Origin: Albifimbria verrucaria | Lineage: Eukaryota > Ascomycota > Sordariomycetes > Hypocreales > Stachybotryaceae | Reading direction: 5' to 3' | Assembly (NCBI GenBank): GCA_020081605.1 | Contig: JAHREC010000011.1 | Location: forward strand, 5,084,001-5,148,000 | DNA: 64,000 nucleotides | Shown here: in pieces, positions 47,814-61,300 of the stretch | Position numbering within the stretch: position 1 is the stretch's first letter | Layout of the letters: every line of letters starts with the position of its first letter | Translations under genes and position numbers: made by a program | The notes under the pieces: model-generated | Told to the model about the DNA's origin: nothing | Databases searched by the model: none | What the model saw: only the letters and a program-made list of their open reading frames with translations

Positions 47814-48836
47814 CTAGGCCTCTACTCCAATAGCTGCCAAGAGCTCCTTGCTTGGCTTCATTTGCTTTTGGAAACGCTTGACAAAGAGATGTCCAACCGT
47901 TTCCTTGCTTTTGCCAGGTTCCTCAAACGGATTGGTAGCAAAGATGTCACCATGCCAGGCTGTGACAATCGAATATCTCTCCACTGGAGCTTTGTTGACA
48001 ACACGGTGATGTACAGCCTTGTATACATCTCCAGACCAACCGGCAAGCATATCTCCGCAGTTGATAACAAACCTATCCTCCACAGCGGGAACGCTTACCC
48101 ATTCCTTATCTTCCTCCACCCAAATTTCAAGGGCTTCTTTACCGGGTTCTTGAAGCAACACCGTAATACCACCCCAGTCGTTGTGCGCACTGAGCCCGAA
48201 CTGCCCGTCTGCAGTGTCTTCCGGAGCAGGATAGCGGAGGAGGTTCATGCCAATCAGGGGCCTTCTGGAAAAGCGCTCCATTGTGCTTGGAGAACGATCG
48301 AGGCCTTGAATTAATATTTCCCACAGCAGCTTCCCCATAGCAGATGTCTTTTGATAGTAATCCCAGACTGGCTTACGGAACTCATCTTCGGGGAGGGAAG
48401 GCCACTGGTTGGGCCCGTAAATCCCACCCATCTCGACCTCGGGATCGTCTTCGCAGAAATAGTAGGACTTTTCTGGCTATTAGCTGCGGATTACATGGCG
48501 ACAGAAATGTCTCCTGATATTTACCTCTTTTGCGTCCGGCATAGCTTTACCGTCTCGGCTGTGGGCACCTGAAGCTTCGTAACCTCGACGGCAGCGACTT
48601 TTGAAGACAGATATCTCCATTTTCTGTTCTTTGGGCTGGCTAAAGAACCGCTCGAGACTCTTGAACATGGTACGCTGCAGGCTCACGGGGACACCATGGC
48701 CAGTGCACTGGAAGAAGCCAACAGTCTTGAATGCATCTCGAACCTGTGCGATCACGCGGGCCTTGTCTTCAGGTGAGGTGGGATTGAGATATCCACTGAT
48801 GTCAATCAGCGGGAATTGGGCAGCTTTGTCAGACAT
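47814..48836 (-). CDS. 2-oxoglutarate/Fe(II)-dependent oxygenase (isopenicillin N synthase-like), intact
   Basis: Soluble non-heme iron oxygenase predicted to hydroxylate, desaturate or rearrange the pathway intermediate. It starts MSDKAAQFPLIDISGYLN at 48836, with the DIOX_N segment (VRDAFKTVGFFQCTGHGVP). One intron (about 48468-48524, GTAAAT...TAATAG, phase 0) joins PDAKE to PEKSYYFCEDD. The 2OG-Fe core shows LSAHNDWGGITVLLQ (His and Asp ligands in HND), VYKAVHHRVVN (distal His) and RYSIV (2-oxoglutarate-binding Arg/Ser). It ends ELLAAIGVEA at 47814. About 320 aa, no frameshift. It is divergent from the PKS-NRPS with 487 bases between the starts, sharing two TCG-N5-CGA sites, so the two genes are probably co-induced. 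Confidence 0.85.
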
Positions 48837-48973
48837 ATTGGTGATTGTTTGCAATAAGCTCTTGCAAGGTAGCCGAACCAAAAATGAGAAGCACAAGGCA
48901 CAAGTAGGATTGCGCCGAAGGCTGCGGCGGCACTGTATTAAAGGGTTTTGAATACCCGTCAAGACGCGGCATT

Positions 48974-48984
48974 TCGGTGCCCGA
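48974..48984 (+). promoter_or_regulatory. Cluster motif TCGGTGCCCGA in the divergent promoter
   Basis: Exact copy, embedded in TTTCGGTGCCCGAA so that TTCGG and CCGAA form an inverted repeat over three bases. It is 138 bases upstream of the oxygenase start and about 340 upstream of the PKS-NRPS start. It fits the AflR consensus TCGSWNNSCGR completely. Confidence 0.6.
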
Positions 48985-49069
48985 AAATACGGCGACCTAA
49001 TTTCTTACACCCGAACGCCATCCTTCGTTAATTAGGCAAATGCACTTGATTGTTGAGGATTGTAGTTCT

Positions 49070-49080
49070 TCGGCCACCGA
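49070..49080 (-). promoter_or_regulatory. Second AflR-type site in the divergent promoter
   Basis: Reads TCGGTGGCCGA on the minus strand, again a full match to TCGSWNNSCGR. It is about 244 bases upstream of the PKS-NRPS ATG. Confidence 0.5.
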
Positions 49081-49224
49081 TGAGAGAACAACGTTAGCTG
49101 ACCGGGCCGAGTGGCGGCGGGCGGCTACAGTGGGTCCCGATCTTGGTAGCCATAGAACCATTAATACTGGTACGCATCGACTCAAATGCAACCGAAGATC
49201 GAGACCCTGAAGAGTTTCTTGCAT

Positions 49225-49257
49225 GCAACTTGCAGGCAACTTGCAGGCAAATTGCAT
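49225..49257 (+). repeat. Three tandem 11-base units before the PKS-NRPS
   Basis: GCAACTTGCAG occurs twice exactly and a third time as GCAAATTGCAT, end to end, finishing 66 bases before the PKS-NRPS ATG. Each unit contains the near-palindrome TGCAACTTGCA. It may be a core-promoter element or a simple slippage repeat. Confidence 0.5.
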
Positions 49258-49323
49258 TCATTCCAGTCCTAACCGCCTCAGTCACTTTGACTTAGTTTTC
49301 AAACATCACATCATCAACTCGAA

Positions 49324-52300
49324 ATGGGTCATTCCAGTGAAAGGGCAGAGCCTATTGCCATCGTAGGAAGCGCTTGTCGTTTTCCTGGATCTGCAAGCTC
49401 TCCCTCAAAATTATGGGCGCTGCTCTCAGAGCCTCGTGATATCGGTTTTGAGATACCATCAGATCGATTCGGCAAAGGCTTCTATCACCCAAACGGTGCC
49501 CATCATGGAACAACGAATGTACAACATGCATACCTCTTGGATGAGGACATCCGTGTGTTTGATGCTGCCTTTTTCAATATCCATTCAAAGGAAGCAAACT
49601 CAATCGATCCGCAACAGCGGTTACTTCTGGAAACGGTCTATGAAGGTAAGTTGGCAATGCGACCAGTTCCAGAATTCAGCTGATTTTTCTCTCCTTCCAA
49701 GCCATGGAAAGTGGTGGTCATACGATCGAAGGGCTCAAGGGCTCCGATACAGCCGTCTACACTGGCACAATGAGCGTTGACTGGATGGACCAGAGCGTTA
49801 GGGATTTCGATACCATTCCCCAATATTTGGCAACGGGGTCTAATCGAGCGATCATCTCCAACCGTGTCTCATATGTGTTTGACTGGCGGGGCCCAGCATG
49901 ACCATTGATACGGCATGCTCCTCTAGTTTAATTGCCGTGCACCAAGGAGTGACGGCTCTACGCTCAGGTGAATCGCGTGTCGCCGTAGCATGCGGTACCC
50001 AGGTCATTCTGAACCCAGAGCAGTTTATTGCTGAAAGCAAGCTGCAAATGCTGTCGCCGACAGGTCGGTCACGCATGTGGGACAAGGATGCCGACGGCTA
50101 TGCTCGGTATGTGCATTCTCTAAACTTTCATCAGTAACGCGCGGTATACTGACTCCGGCCTCTCGCAGTGGTGAGGGTACGGCCGCGATCATAATGAAGA
50201 AGCTCAGTGACGCAATCGCAGATGGGGATCACATCGAGAGCATCATTCGCGAGACGGGCACAAACCAAGACGGCCGAACCCCGGACTCACCATGCCAAGC
50301 TCAGAAGCGCAATCTGCATTAATACATTCAACTTATAAGAAAGCTGGCCTTGATCCCATCAACAATCCCCGTGATCGACCTCAGTACTTTGAGGCCCATG
50401 GTACAGGAACCCAGGCAGGTGATCCGAGAGAAGCTGGCGCTATTTACGAGTCATTCGGTCGTCATATTCCTTCATCCGAGACCCCATTGTATGTTGGGTC
50501 TATTAAGACCGTGATTGGTGAGTAATGTCATTGGCCACTATACGGCTCTGATTTCCATTCTCAACTACCTAGTTCACCGAAGACCCTTTCGGGCCGCGAA
50601 CTTAGCTGACCACATATGTTAGGTCATCTTGAGGGTACTGCTGGCCTTGCCGGTCTTCTCAAGGCTTCGGCTAGTATCCAGAATGGATACATCACACCAA
50701 ACCTCCATTTTAAGAATCTTAACCCGAAACTTGATCCATTCTACAAGAGCTTACGGGTGCCGATAGAGTTGACTCCTTGGCCTGAAGTCCCTGAAGGCGT
50801 TCCCAGGCGTGTCAGCGTCAACAGCTTTGGTATGTTACTTTTCGATAGTATGATCTGAATGTCAGTTATTGATATTCTCGACCTTGTAGGTTTTGGTGGC
50901 AGCAACGCACACGCAATCTTGGAGCAGTACTCGGGGCCTACTAACGTAGAAGATTCCTCGTCCGCTGATGCCACAACATTTACACCATTCGTTTTCTCGG
51001 CTGTGTCCGAGGGCTCTCTGGTTGCGCAATTGCAGGCCTACTCCGACTATCTCAAGACCCATAGTGACATTAACCCTCTCGACCTGGCTTGGACACTACA
51101 AGCGCGAAGGAGTCACTTCCCCTCAAAATTGCTTTCTCTGCGCTTACGATTGATCGACTGGTAACAAAGATTGACGAAAAGCTCGAGACCCTGAAGGCAA
51201 AACCGGGCACCACACTGGGAGTCCGTGCAAGCTCCAGACAGACTGTTGCTGCGCCTCGCATACTGGGCGTATTTACTGGTACGTAAACTTCGAAGCGCAA
51301 ATTACTTCCTCGTTCCTCGTCATGGAGTAATACAAACCACCGAGGCCACGTCTCATCACCAATATTTGATGTCCTAAAGCAAACAGCGCTAATTTTGTCA
51401 AAATTATAGGTCAGGGCGCGCAGTGGGCATCTATGGGAGCGCATTTGATTCGCTCTTCCGAGTTCGTGCGCAAGAGAATTCTGGACCTCGAGAACGCCTT
51501 GGCCTCTTTACCTGCGTCTGATCGACCTGAATGGAGCCTGACGGAGCAACTGCTGGCCGGCAAGGACACTTCACGACTTTCCGAGGCCGCGTTCTCACAA
51601 CCTCTTTGTACCGCAATCCAGGTTGCTCTTGTGGATCTTCTTCGAACAGCAGGAATCAATTTCACCTCTGTTGTAGGCCATTCGTCTGGAGAAATTGCGG
51701 CAGCCGTACGTATAACCCTTGCTTCTATCGTTACCGCTACTTGCCCCAAATCAATCCTAAATCCCATGATAACGCGATTTGTTGTGCGATGATGCTGATG
51801 TTTTCGCAGTATGCGGCAGATTTCCTGTCGGGTGAAGACGCGATCCGTGTGGCCTACTACCGAGGCTTGTATACATCATTGGCAGATGGTGGCAATGGCC
51901 AGAAAGGTGCTATGCTTGCGGCGGGAACGTCATGGGAGGACGCACATGAACTCATCAACCTGAGAGCATTCAAAGGTCGACTTGCTGTCGCTGCTCACAA
52001 CTCCCCGGCAAGTGTGACCTTGTCAGGCGACGCCGACGCCATCGCCCATGCTAAGAAGGTTTTCGACGAGGAGAAGAAGTTTGCCAGGCTACTCCAAGTA
52101 GACCAAGCCTATCACTCACACCACATGCTGCCATGTGGTGACAAATATGTCGAGGCTTTGAGAGCATGTGGCGTACGAGTGAAGAAGGATCGGAACAGCT
52201 CCTGCGTTTGGTACTCTAGCGTGAGCGGTAGCAATGAGCCAGTTGCTCCTGTTGAGGAGATCCAAGATGAGTACTGGAGAGACAACATGACGAAGTCTGT

Positions 52301-55300
52301 GTTGTTCGCAGAGGCTGTGAGGAACGCGCTGGCTGCGGATGACCAAATTAATCTCGGACTCGAGGTTGGTCCACACCCCGCACTCAAGGGTCCTGTGGCA
52401 CAGAATGTTGGCGATGATCGATCTACTCCTCTCGCCTACACTGGTGTCCTTAGCCGTGGCCAAAATGATGTTGAGTCATTTGCGGAGGGCCTTGGCTTTG
52501 TCTGGACGCAATTGGGAACCGCTGGTGTCGACTTTCAGTCATACGCAAAGGCTGCAGCAGGTTCAAAATCTTTGCAGCCACGATTAGTGACAGGGCTACC
52601 CTTTACCAATGGAATCATGAAAAGTCCTATTGGAGCGAATCGCGTCGATCTAGAAAGCTTCGTGCCCGATCAGAACCGAACCATGAAATCCTGGGTAGTC
52701 TATCCCCGATTCTACCCCACAAGATATGCGGTGGTCGAATATACTGAAGGTATCGGAAATGCCGTGGCTTACAGGCCATCAGATCCAAGGCCAGATGATT
52801 TTCCCTGCTGCTGGATATGTTGCCATGGCAATTGAGTCATCCAAGATTCTTGCCGGCGAAAAGAGTGTCAAGACGTATGAGCTCCATAACTTGTCCATTC
52901 CTCGAGCAACCGTACTCGAAGATGCGGACAACGCGAGCGTTGAAACTCTGGTCACATTGACGAAAATTCAATTCCACCAAGATGACACAGCTACTGCCGA
53001 CTTCTGTTGCTACGCGCTACCAGTCACAACCACTGGATCGAAGCAAGAGATGACGACCAATGCGACAGGCACTGTTAAGATAATATTTGGGGAGCCAAGT
53101 GCTGACGCACTCTCTTCTGCTCATGTTGAAGACTTCAACTTACGCGCAGTTGATAGCGATGAGTTCTATGAGTACCTCGTCACTCTTGGCTATGGCTACA
53201 CCGGCCCATTTAGAACGTTGTCGTCGACACAGCGCCGACTCGGTCACTCTAGTGGCCTGATTGACGCTTATGACTATGCTGATTCTGAGCCTTCCAGGTA
53301 CCTTATTCACCCTAGCACTCTCGATGTTGCTTTCCAGGCCTCTATTCTGGCGTATACATCACCAGCGGTAGGTTGCCTTACTTGAGTTTGTATGTATTAC
53401 TTTTAAGCATTGCTGATTCGAAATTATTTTTCAGGATGAGCGTCTTTGGGCTCTCCATGTCCCAACGGTAATTGGAGCTATTAGGGTTAACGCAGCAACG
53501 TGTGCTACGACACTCCCTGCTGGCTCTCGCATCCCAGTCTACTCCGTTCTTGAGGACTCAGAGACCTTCTCTGGATTCATCGAACTGATGAGTGAGGATG
53601 GCCAACATAGCATGGTTCAGGTGGAAGACTTGGTAATCAAGCCGTTGGCTCCGGCGGCAGAGTCGGACGACCGTGTCATGTTCACCCATACGAAGTTTGC
53701 TTCAGCCGTGGCAGACGGAGCTCTCGCCTCCGACAATAGGCAACCTTCATCTTACGAACTTGAGTTGAGCATGGTCTGCGAGAGGCTCTGCTATTTCTAT
53801 ATTTCGAAATGGTCTAAGGATCTTACTGAAGATGAGTGGAAGAACGGCCCCCGCACTTCCTGCATCTTAGGAACTGGGTAAAGCATGGTAAGTTCTCCTT
53901 GATGCCATTTTGTTTCTCAGTTATGTTCTGTTTTTATTTCTTTGTTCCCCAATGAGTGCTAATTACAACCGTGAACACAGTTCTCCTCAATGTCTCGAAG
54001 GGCAAAACCCTCACATCAAGAGGGAATGGGCCAAGGACACTCCTGAGTTCATCGAGAAGCTGATCGAACCATACCGAGAGGATGGCAATGTTAAGATCAT
54101 CCTCGCGGTCGGCGATAACCTACCTGCCTCTGTGCGAGGCGAAACGACGATCTTGGAGCACATGATCAAAGACGACATGCTCGAACAGCATTACAAGAAG
54201 AGCTTGGGCGCGGAGGTTGCAAACGAATTTTTGGCTAACATGATGAAGCAAATCATCCATCGCTACCCACACGCAAAGATTCTAGAGATTGGTAAGATCC
54301 AGAGAAACCGAAATTATACGTGGCGATATCTAACACTTCTCACAGGTGCTGGAACTGGTGGTGCCACCAAGGCGGTCCTGGATACTATTGAAGGCGCCAT
54401 GTCATCTTATACGTACACTGACCTGAGTGTCGGTTTCTTTGGCCTTGCTGAGAAGCTTTTCGAGGCTTACAGCGATAAGATGGAGTTCAAGATGTTCGAT
54501 GTGGAAAAATCGCCAGAGGGTCAAGGATTTGAGCCCAACTCCTACGACATTGTCATTGCTTCCAATTGTTTGCATGCAACTGCCTCACTTGAAACTACGC
54601 TGACAAACACACGATCGCTCCTAAAGCCCGGAGGATATCTCTTGATCTTGGAACTTACTATGCCCCTGGAGGTAATTCGCACCAATACCATTTTCGGAGT
54701 CCTTCCGGGCTGGTGGCTCGGCGTCGATGATGGCCGGAAGCTATCGCCAACGATTACTCGTGGGGCGTGGCACTCGCAATTGCGCAAGACGGGCTTCTCA
54801 GGCATTGACACAATTAACACCGACGTCAGTCCTATCACTTGGCCAGCTTCGGTCATCGTATCTCAAGCGGTCGATGATCGAGTACAATTCTTGCGCCGCC
54901 CGTTGTCAGCGCCGTCCACGTCAGCCCCTATTTATATCGAGAGTCTTGTGATTCTTGGAAATGGCTCCTTGACACTTGCACGCGTGGCTGAAGAGCTGCA
55001 AGAGCACCTGCAACAATTCTGTGGTGAAGTCATTATCCTTGACAACTTGCCAACTGAGGAAGAGGCGTCCAATTTGAACCCGATGAGCACATTTATCAAC
55101 CTGGTGGACCTTGATTCGCCTATTTTCGAGGATATCACAGAAGAAAGCATGGAGGGTGTGAAGAGGATGTCTGAACTAGCGAAGAATATCCTATGGGTTA
55201 CCCAAGGCGCCTTGGCAGACGAACCATACCATATGGCAAGTATTGCTTTCTGCCGTGCATTGCGGACAGAGGCGCCACATGTCAGCTTGAACAACCTCGA

Positions 55301-58300
55301 CATCTCAGACATAGAGCAAGACAACATTTCAAAACTCATCGCAGAGCATTTGCTGCAGCTCTATGCACTTGATGAGTGGGAACATGAGCCCCAGCCACTT
55401 TTATGGTCTAAGGAACGGGAGGCTTTCATTGAAGATGGAAAGATCAAGATTCCTCGAATCGTCGCCGATATCAACCGCAATGCCCGACTTAACTCTGGCA
55501 GACGAACGGTCACAAAGCCTTCAATCGATTCCAGCGACAAAGTCTCGTTCTCGGCACCAAGTGGCGATTCCCGGCTGCTATCGTCAACCAGGCAACTCTT
55601 GGTGACGATGAAAGTTCTGTCAAGGTTGAATCCTCAAGCGCAATGGCAATTCAAGTAGCTCCAGGCGCTTCCTTGTTTGTTGCTATTGGCAGACAAGATG
55701 ACTCTGCAGAGAGTCGCACTTTGCTGCTATCGACTGCGAACACTAATAAGCAGTCCCCAGTCACGGAGACGACTGTCCCCGACTCCGGCAACATGACTCA
55801 GTCATCAGAAGAGTTGTTGGTTCTTGTGGCAAGCGAGTTACTCGCAGCCGCTTTGGTCGACAAATTGTCGTCGCGTGATCACTTGCTCCTGCATTGTTCG
55901 AAGGACGACCAACCCCTGATTGACGCCTTGTCCAGGCGTATTTCGGAACCAAGCATTCAGTTGAGCATCGTATATGACGCAGAAGACACGAGCAGCGACT
56001 CACAAGGTCCAGCGGTGCTAAAGATAAATAGTCTTACACCTAGACACTTTTTGCGAAAGACGCTTCGTAACGCGAACCCTTCGCACTATCTCGACTTGAC
56101 GCCGTCGCCTTCTTCCGAACAATACGGGGACATCTTGGACTTCGTATTGGCCAGTACTTACCTGCTGACTGCAAGCAAATTGATGCGTCTGCTCTGTTCC
56201 AGTCTCGATCTTCACTGACTCCTTTAATCGACCGACAGATGCTGGCAGATCGGCTTACGGATGCGGTCACGAAGGCAACTACGACTTCGATTGCTCAGAA
56301 GAATCTCCGAAATTTGGTTATCCACCTTGGCCAAGTAGAGGAGCCATCAACTCAGTATCATGCTATTAGCGCTGTCCACTGGCCTTCTGATGGACTGGTG
56401 AAGAGTACTGTGCAGGCTCTGGATGTCTCCGGCTTCTTCTCGAAAGACAAAACCTACATTTTGGTGGGTCTGAGTGGCTCAATTGGGCAATCACTTTGTG
56501 AATGGATGGCATCGAATGGTGCTGGCTGCGTTATTTTGACCAGCAGGCGTCCTAATATTGATCCAAGATGGATTGAGTCTTTCCAGGGATCAGGCACTAC
56601 CGTCAAGGTGTTGCCGATGGATGTCACTGACATCGACAGTGTGGAAAATGCGGTGAAGATTGTCAGGAGTCATGTCCTCCAATCGCTGGTGTCGCACACG
56701 GAGCCATGGTTCTCCACGATGCGCTCTTTGCCAAAATGTCGGCAGACAAGATGCAACAGATCATAGGACCGAAGGTCGATGGAGTAATCAACCTCGAGAA
56801 TGTATTCAGTGAAGATGAGCTTGACTTCTTCGTCATGTTTTCCTCAGTTTCCATGGTTTGTGGCAACGCAGGTCAATCCTTGTACGCTGCTGGCTGTGGA
56901 TATTTGAACGGCTTGGCAAGGCAGAGACGTAAGCGCGGCCTTGCAGGCTCAACTTTGATATCGGCCGCGTCGCTGGCATTGGATATGTCGAATCAGCAGC
57001 CCAAGTTGTTCGCGATCAGTTGATAGGTCTTGGATTAAAGCCTATCAATGAGGCGGATCTGCGCAATGCGTTCGCAGAGACCATTCGGGCTGGTATTCCA
57101 CAGCCTCAGGACAAAGACACTCTCCCTGAAGCCGTTGTGACCATGGGCGTGCGTCACTTCCGTGAGGATGAAGATGTTAAAGGGCCGTGGTTCACTAATC
57201 CCCTTTTCTCACACTGCATTATCAAGAAACCTAAGAACCAGTCTAGTTCTGGGGATAACCGCAAGGAAAACTCACTTCCCTTGAACCAGCAACTCGCCCA
57301 GGTTACCTCTAAGAAGGAAGCCTTGGACGTTATAATCGGTGAGATACATTATCAAACCCCTCCTTGTTTAAACAATCAACAATATCATGCTAATAACTGT
57401 TTAGGTTCTTTCTCGGATAAGTTAGGTGTCATATTGCAGCTTGGTGATCAGACAATAGACCGTGATGCGCCCCTGAATGAACTCGGAATCGACTCCCTCG
57501 TTGCGGTCGAAGTTCGAGCCTGGTTCTTGAAGAATCTGAAGGTCGACATCCCAGTGCTCAAAATCATTGGAGGCGCTTCAATCACTGAGCTCTGCCAGAA
57601 GGCACTAGAACTCCTGCCGGCAACGGCCCTAGCCAGTATCGACCAAGCAAAGCCCGAGGCTCCGAAACCCGCTGCCAAATTAGAGCTGAAGGTACCTCTG
57701 CAGCTGCAGGAGGAAGATTCTCGATCAAGTAGCAACACCTCCAAAGCGAGTTCTCCTACTTCCAAGGTAGCGTCGACGGCCCAATCTTCTCTAGGTTCTG
57801 AGACAGGTGATGACCAGATTACCGTCACAGAGCCTCCGAAATCCAACGCGAAAGCAGTACCGATCCGACGACCGCAAAAATTTCTAAAGAGCGTTCCTAT
57901 CTCCCTCACACAGTCCCGATATTGGTTCCTCCAGCATCTGCTTGCCGACCAAAGCACACATAATGTCGCGACTTACTACCGCATCGAGGGAGATCTTCGC
58001 ATAAACGACTTGACAAGAGCTATACGCCTCGTTTGCTCAAGGCACGAATCCTTGCGCACCTGTTTCGTGGCAGATCCGACTGCGCAAGGTGAGGCTAGCC
58101 AGAAAATCATGCCTAGTTCTCCACTACGCCTTGAGTGTAAGAATATTCAACACGAGGAAGATGTTGAAACGGAGTATGCCAAAATTAAAACTTATAAACT
58201 CGACTTGGGGAGCGGCGATTTATTAAAACTTGTTCTTCTAACACTCTCACCATCTATACATTTCCTCCTCATGAATTACCATCATATTATTATGGATGGT

Positions 58301-61300
58301 ATTAGCTAGCAAATCTTTCTTTCCGATCTAGAGAAAGCGTATAATGGCCAACCTCTCAGGGCACCTCCACGCCAATACCCCGAATTTTCAGTAGCTCAAC
58401 GTCAGGCATTGGATAGTGGAGCAATGGATGAGCAGCTCAACTACTGGCGGCAAATGTTCCCTGCCAATGACCCACCATCTGTCCTACCACTCCTACCAAT
58501 GGCCCGCGTCAGTGCTAGGACATCGATGAAGGTGTATGATACCCATCAAGTAGCGTTCCGACTGGAGCCTGACTTATTATCTCGAGTCAAATCATTCTCG
58601 AAGGCTAATGGCTCCTCGCCATTCCATCTTTACCTGGCTGCATTCAAGGCTATGCTCTTCAGCTTCGTGGATGCGCCAGATCTTACAATTGGCGTTGCTG
58701 ATGCCGGTCGCTCTGAGCCTAATCTCCGAGGCAGTATTGGATTCTTCCTTAACTTGCTGCCCCTGAGATTCCGCCGTCAAGATAATCAAAGGTTCATCGA
58801 TGCTATGGTTGAAGCTCGAAATGTCCACTATACAGCGCTTGAGAATTCTCGGGTACCATTTGATGTTCTCTTGGCTGAGCTGAATGTGGCTCGTTCCTCA
58901 TTGCATAGTCCATTTTTCCAGGCATTCCTCGATTATCGTCAGGGCTTTCCAACTAAGCATGCATTTGGCAACACAGAATTCGAAATTAAGACAGTTGACC
59001 ATGGAAAGAGCGCCTACGATATTACGCTAGATGTTACAGACAGCGCTGCAGACACAGTTATTATGATTCGAGCCCAGAAGAGCCTTTATGATATGACTGC
59101 GACAGTCCTATTCTCCGAGACCTTTATTCATTTCCTGGAGACTTTAACCACTGACGCTTCAATTCTACTGAAGGATATTCCTCTCTTTAGTGAGAAGCAA
59201 CGCACCCAGGCCATCCAAGTTGGCCGTGGCCCCGCCTCTCCTCTAGCTGGCCTGAAACACTTCCCCATCGGATCGACCAGATTGCCCAAGACAACGGGGA
59301 TAAGGTTGCCCTCACTGATGGTTTTGGTAATGAGCTCAGTTATAGTGATATGATAAACCGCATTGAAGCAATTGCCGAAGCCTTGGAGAACAAAGGAGTT
59401 GGTAATGGTTCTCGAGTGCCTGTCTTCCAACAAGCTGCATCAGACTGGGTATGTTCTATGCTCGCTATCATGCGACTGGGTGCTATATATGTGCCACTCG
59501 ACCTCAGGAATCCGCTTCCCCGTCTGGCGTCAGTCACCAAAAATTGTGACCCAACAGCAATTCTCGTGGACAATACTACCCGGGACGATGTGCCCCAACT
59601 TGGCGTTGATAGCGCCCACATCGTCGATGTAACCACTGTCGGCTCTAAGGCTTCAGCTCCTGTAGCCAACCGTGCACAGGGGCTTCTCCAGCTGCTATAC
59701 TTTACACCAGCGGTTCCACTGGTACGCCAAAAGGCATCGTGGTTACACACTCAGGCCTGCGGAATGAGATCGAGGGATATACTAAGATGTGGAAGCTGGG
59801 TGCTGAACGTACTCTGCAGCAGAGTGCATTCACATTCAATCATTCCTCGGACCAGTAAGTTCTATGTTGCCTTTATTCTTAAGTTGTAAACTCTAACTCG
59901 CGACTCTCTAGGATATATACTGGTCTTACCAATGGGGGTAGTGTTTATATCGTCCCTTGGAGCGCACGTGGCAACCCTCTTGAGATCACCAAGATTATGC
60001 ACGAACAATCTATCACGTACACCAAGGCAACGCCTTCCGAATACCTTCTCTGGATGCAGTATGGTTGTGATTCGTTACACCTTGCAACAAAGTGGCGTTC
60101 TGCCTTCGGTGGTGGTGAGAGTTTAACTACCATTGTCACTCAAGAATTTGCTAAGCTTGATCTTCCAAATCTGCGTTTCTACAATTCCTATGGTCCAACA
60201 GAGATTTCGATCTCGTCTACAAAAATGGAAATCCCATACCGTGAGAAGCAAGAGCTAGAGAATATGGGCCGTATCCCGTGCGGCTACTCATTGCCTAACT
60301 ACGATACCTATATTGTTGACGATCAGTTAAGACCAGTCCCTATTGGAAGCCCCGGCGAAATTTGCATAGGCGGGGCTGGTGTATCACTCGGCTACTTTAA
60401 GAATCCCGAGCTGACAGACAAGCATTTTATACCTAACCCCTTTGCTACGCCCGAAGACATCGCTAATGGCTGGACACGCATGTACCGGACAGGTGATATC
60501 GCCCACCTGTGTAAAGATGGCGCTATGGTTTTCCACAGCCGCATTGCAGATGACTCACAAGTCAAGATTCGAGGTCTGCGTATCGAGCTTAGTGATATCG
60601 AGAGCAACATTGTGACGGCGGCTGGCGGCGCGCTCAATGAGGCCGTAGTCACGTTGCGGGAGGGCGAACCAGAATTCCTGGTTGCGCATGTGGTATTCGC
60701 TCCTAATCATGGTGTGGATGATACTACAGCCTTCTTGGAGCGATTGCTAAGTAACCTGGATGTACCACAATACATGGTTCCAGTCGCGGCGATCCCATTG
60801 GATAAGTTCCCGCTGTCAAATCATTCCAAGGTTGACCGGAAAGCTATCAAGGCATTACCTTTGCCTAAGAGGACACAAGCAGTGCAACAGGATGAGGAAC
60901 TCAGTGAGACAATGATACAGCTGCGCGGTGTCTGGCTTGAGGTTCTGGGCAAAATCAATAAGGACCTCGGACTGGAGATCGGTCCCTCTACAAGTTTCTT
61001 CCTTGTTGGTGGCAATTCACTCTTGATTATCCGTCTTCAGTCTCAAATCCGCATAACATTCAAGATTGCCCTGTCTCTGCACGATCTTCTCAGTGCCAAT
61101 ACACTGAGCGAAATGGCGCTCAAGATTGAGAAGTCAGCTAGTATAGCTCCCTTGATTGGGATGCCGAGACTGCACCCCGGTCGTTCCTGCGTTCCTCGAT
61201 AAGGTTGCTAAGACCCGCAGCGCAACTCAAGAGAAGAATACCGGCAAGACAGTTGTTGTCACAGGCGGCACAGGATTCTTAGCCAAATATGTTCTCCCGC

